This document shows positions 14,504 through 15,245 of a DNA stretch of 15,245 nt, in pieces. A program made the position numbers and the translations under genes. The DNA is taken from contig WAJZ01000066.1 of assembly GCA_015523575.1 (NCBI GenBank), positions 1-15,245 on the forward strand. The letters are read 5' to 3'. The stretch's first letter is position 1, and each line of letters starts with the position of its first letter. The stretch comes from Candidatus Hestiella acidicharens. GTDB lineage: Archaea; Thermoproteota; Thermoprotei_A; Sulfolobales; Acidilobaceae. The notes under the pieces were generated by a model. The model did not search any database. It was not told where the DNA came from and saw only the letters and a list, made by a program, of their open reading frames with translations.

Positions 14504-14522
14504 AGAGGTAAAACATAAGTAA
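14460..14522 (+). CDS. Very small ORF with strong ribosome binding site
   Basis: A 20-residue peptide, MKQMRYSAPALLMSKEVKHK, starts at ATG 14460, 10 bases after AAGGAGG (14443-14449). It overlaps the previous ORF in another frame. No family is recognised; it could be a fragment or chance. Confidence 0.15.
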   Translation: MKQMRYSAPALLMSKEVKHK

Positions 14523-14528
14523 TAGCAC

Positions 14529-15035
14529 TTATGAACCAGGGTAGTTGTTATTGTAATTGGTGTTAGGTATTGTTATAGTTACTGTAATGCTCCCGTTGCT
14601 TTCACTAGCGTTACTAGTTTGGGTTATAGAAACGTTTTGCTGGGAGCTGTTGTTATTATATAACAAGCAGTGGTCACGGGCTAGGTACTTAAGTGTTAGG
14701 TTTAAGGTGTAGTGCTTCGTCTTCGAGTTAATGTATATTGGGTCGTTAATAAAGGTCCAAGAGCTCATAGAGGTATAGATCGTTACGTTATAGCACTTGT
14801 TGTTAGGTAATACTATAGTAAAGCTCCTGTTGTGGACCTGCGCCGTATATACGTTTTTACTATACACGTTCCCATTATAAAAAATTATTTGAAACGGATC
14901 TTTGCCTATATATACATACCCTTTAATGTAGACCTCCTTTGGGCTTCCTCTATGATACGTTATACTATAATAAGTTATTGATGAAACTACCAAAATTACT
15001 ACAATAGCTATGATTACTTTGTATTTGCCCTTCAT
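14529..15035 (-). CDS. Membrane-anchored, sequon-rich extracytoplasmic protein
   Basis: 168 residues, unknown family. The start MKGKYK plus a hydrophobic helix (about 7-25, VIIAIVVILVVSS) is a signal anchor. The remainder is predicted outside: beta-prone, rich in Tyr, Asn, Ser and Thr, almost without charge toward the end. It holds about eight N-x-S/T sequons (NRS, NVT, NLT, NNS, NSS, NVS, NAS, NGS), the targets of archaeal N-glycosylation. The C-terminus is Asn/Tyr-rich (NTNYNNNYPGS). Two Cys (NKCYN and DHCLL) could form one disulfide. It starts 9 bases after the stop of the Cys-rich gene, so the two form an operon. It is probably a surface glycoprotein of the S-layer/pseudoperiplasm or part of an exported peptide system; function unknown. 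Confidence 0.8.
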   Translation of the reverse strand: MKGKYKVIIAIVVILVVSSITYYSITYHRGSPKEVYIKGYVYIGKDPFQIIFYNGNVYSKNVYTAQVHNRSFTIVLPNNKCYNVTIYTSMSSWTFINDPIYINSKTKHYTLNLTLKYLARDHCLLYNNNSSQQNVSITQTSNASESNGSITVTITIPNTNYNNNYPGS

Positions 15036-15044
15036 CCCTATCGC

Positions 15045-15245
15045 CTAGGCGGGGCAAAAGTTAAAGCAACAAATAGAGCAATCGCTATCTTTTGTGCATG
15101 GGCAAGCTCCAATCTTCCCGGCAGCAACGAAACAATTGATTTGCTCAAATGTTTCTGAACCAGATTGACACATCGCTACACAAACCCCATTATTACAATA
15201 ACAACAATACTTGCCAGTCCCACACCTACAGGGTAATGATATATG
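15045..15245 (-). CDS. Cysteine-rich small protein, C-terminal part (N-terminus outside window)
   Basis: The minus-strand frame is open from the window edge to TAG at 15047-15045, giving 66 visible residues with 14 cysteines. They fall into two groups that share C-x-C-x5-C: first C6-x-C8-x5-C14-C15-x-C17-x4-C22-x3-C26, then C48-x-C50-x5-C56-x2-C59-C60-x3-C64, with C38 between. The second reads CPCTKDSDCSICCFNFCPA, close in style to disulfide-knot miniproteins, which often have a D-C before a CC pair; a metal-binding (metallothionein-like) role is an alternative. Gly and Asn between cysteines and lack of His favour disulfides in an exported protein. The downstream partner gene encodes a membrane-anchored extracytoplasmic protein, which agrees. 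I do not recognise the family, and a signal peptide, if any, is beyond the window. Confidence 0.7.
   Translation of the reverse strand, partial: HISLPCRCGTGKYCCYCNNGVCVAMCQSGSETFEQINCFVAAGKIGACPCTKDSDCSICCFNFCPA

Overview
The window looks like a chromosomal segment of a thermophilic crenarchaeote (Thermoproteota). The reasons are a group II chaperonin (thermosome) subunit, an Lhr-type helicase with a C-terminal zinc ribbon, an archaeal tRNA-Glu without an encoded CCA, TATA-box promoters about 25 bases ahead of starts, GGTGG/GAGGTG ribosome binding sites, and strong use of AGG/AGA and ATA codons. I cannot name the genus from sequence alone.

Left part (1-5461), conserved core: the 3' end of a probable DHH/DHHA1 phosphoesterase, the thermosome gene behind its own promoter, an Lhr helicase with a very short or absent leader, and tRNA-Glu(CTC) behind a well-placed TATA box. 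Then comes about 460 bases without a gene but with several hairpins and palindromes, followed by a decayed ABC-transporter ATPase on the minus strand.

Middle part (6639-12210), metabolic and transport block: a two-gene minus-strand operon (acetoacetate decarboxylase family, then acyl-CoA dehydrogenase, 3 bases apart with the second ribosome binding site inside the end of the first gene) is divergent from a BASS/ACR3-like transporter. The 83-base shared promoter carries a GACCGGTC palindrome beside a TATA box. A TetR-family regulator and an MFS transporter follow on the plus strand. The natural reading is a TetR-controlled module for uptake or export and breakdown of an organic or acyl-CoA-linked acid; the operator-regulator link is inferred.

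Right part (12224-15245), accessory and decaying: a Lys-rich zinc-ribbon protein of unknown function; about 570 bases without a gene, containing a two-copy 21-base repeat and strong hairpins; a class-II glutamine amidotransferase pseudogene whose lesions can be reconstructed; a possible transposase tail; a doubtful small membrane ORF; and, at the edge, a minus-strand pair made of a partial, extremely cysteine-rich small protein (14 Cys in 66 visible residues) followed by a membrane-anchored, sequon-rich extracytoplasmic protein. That last pair is the best candidate for something undescribed.
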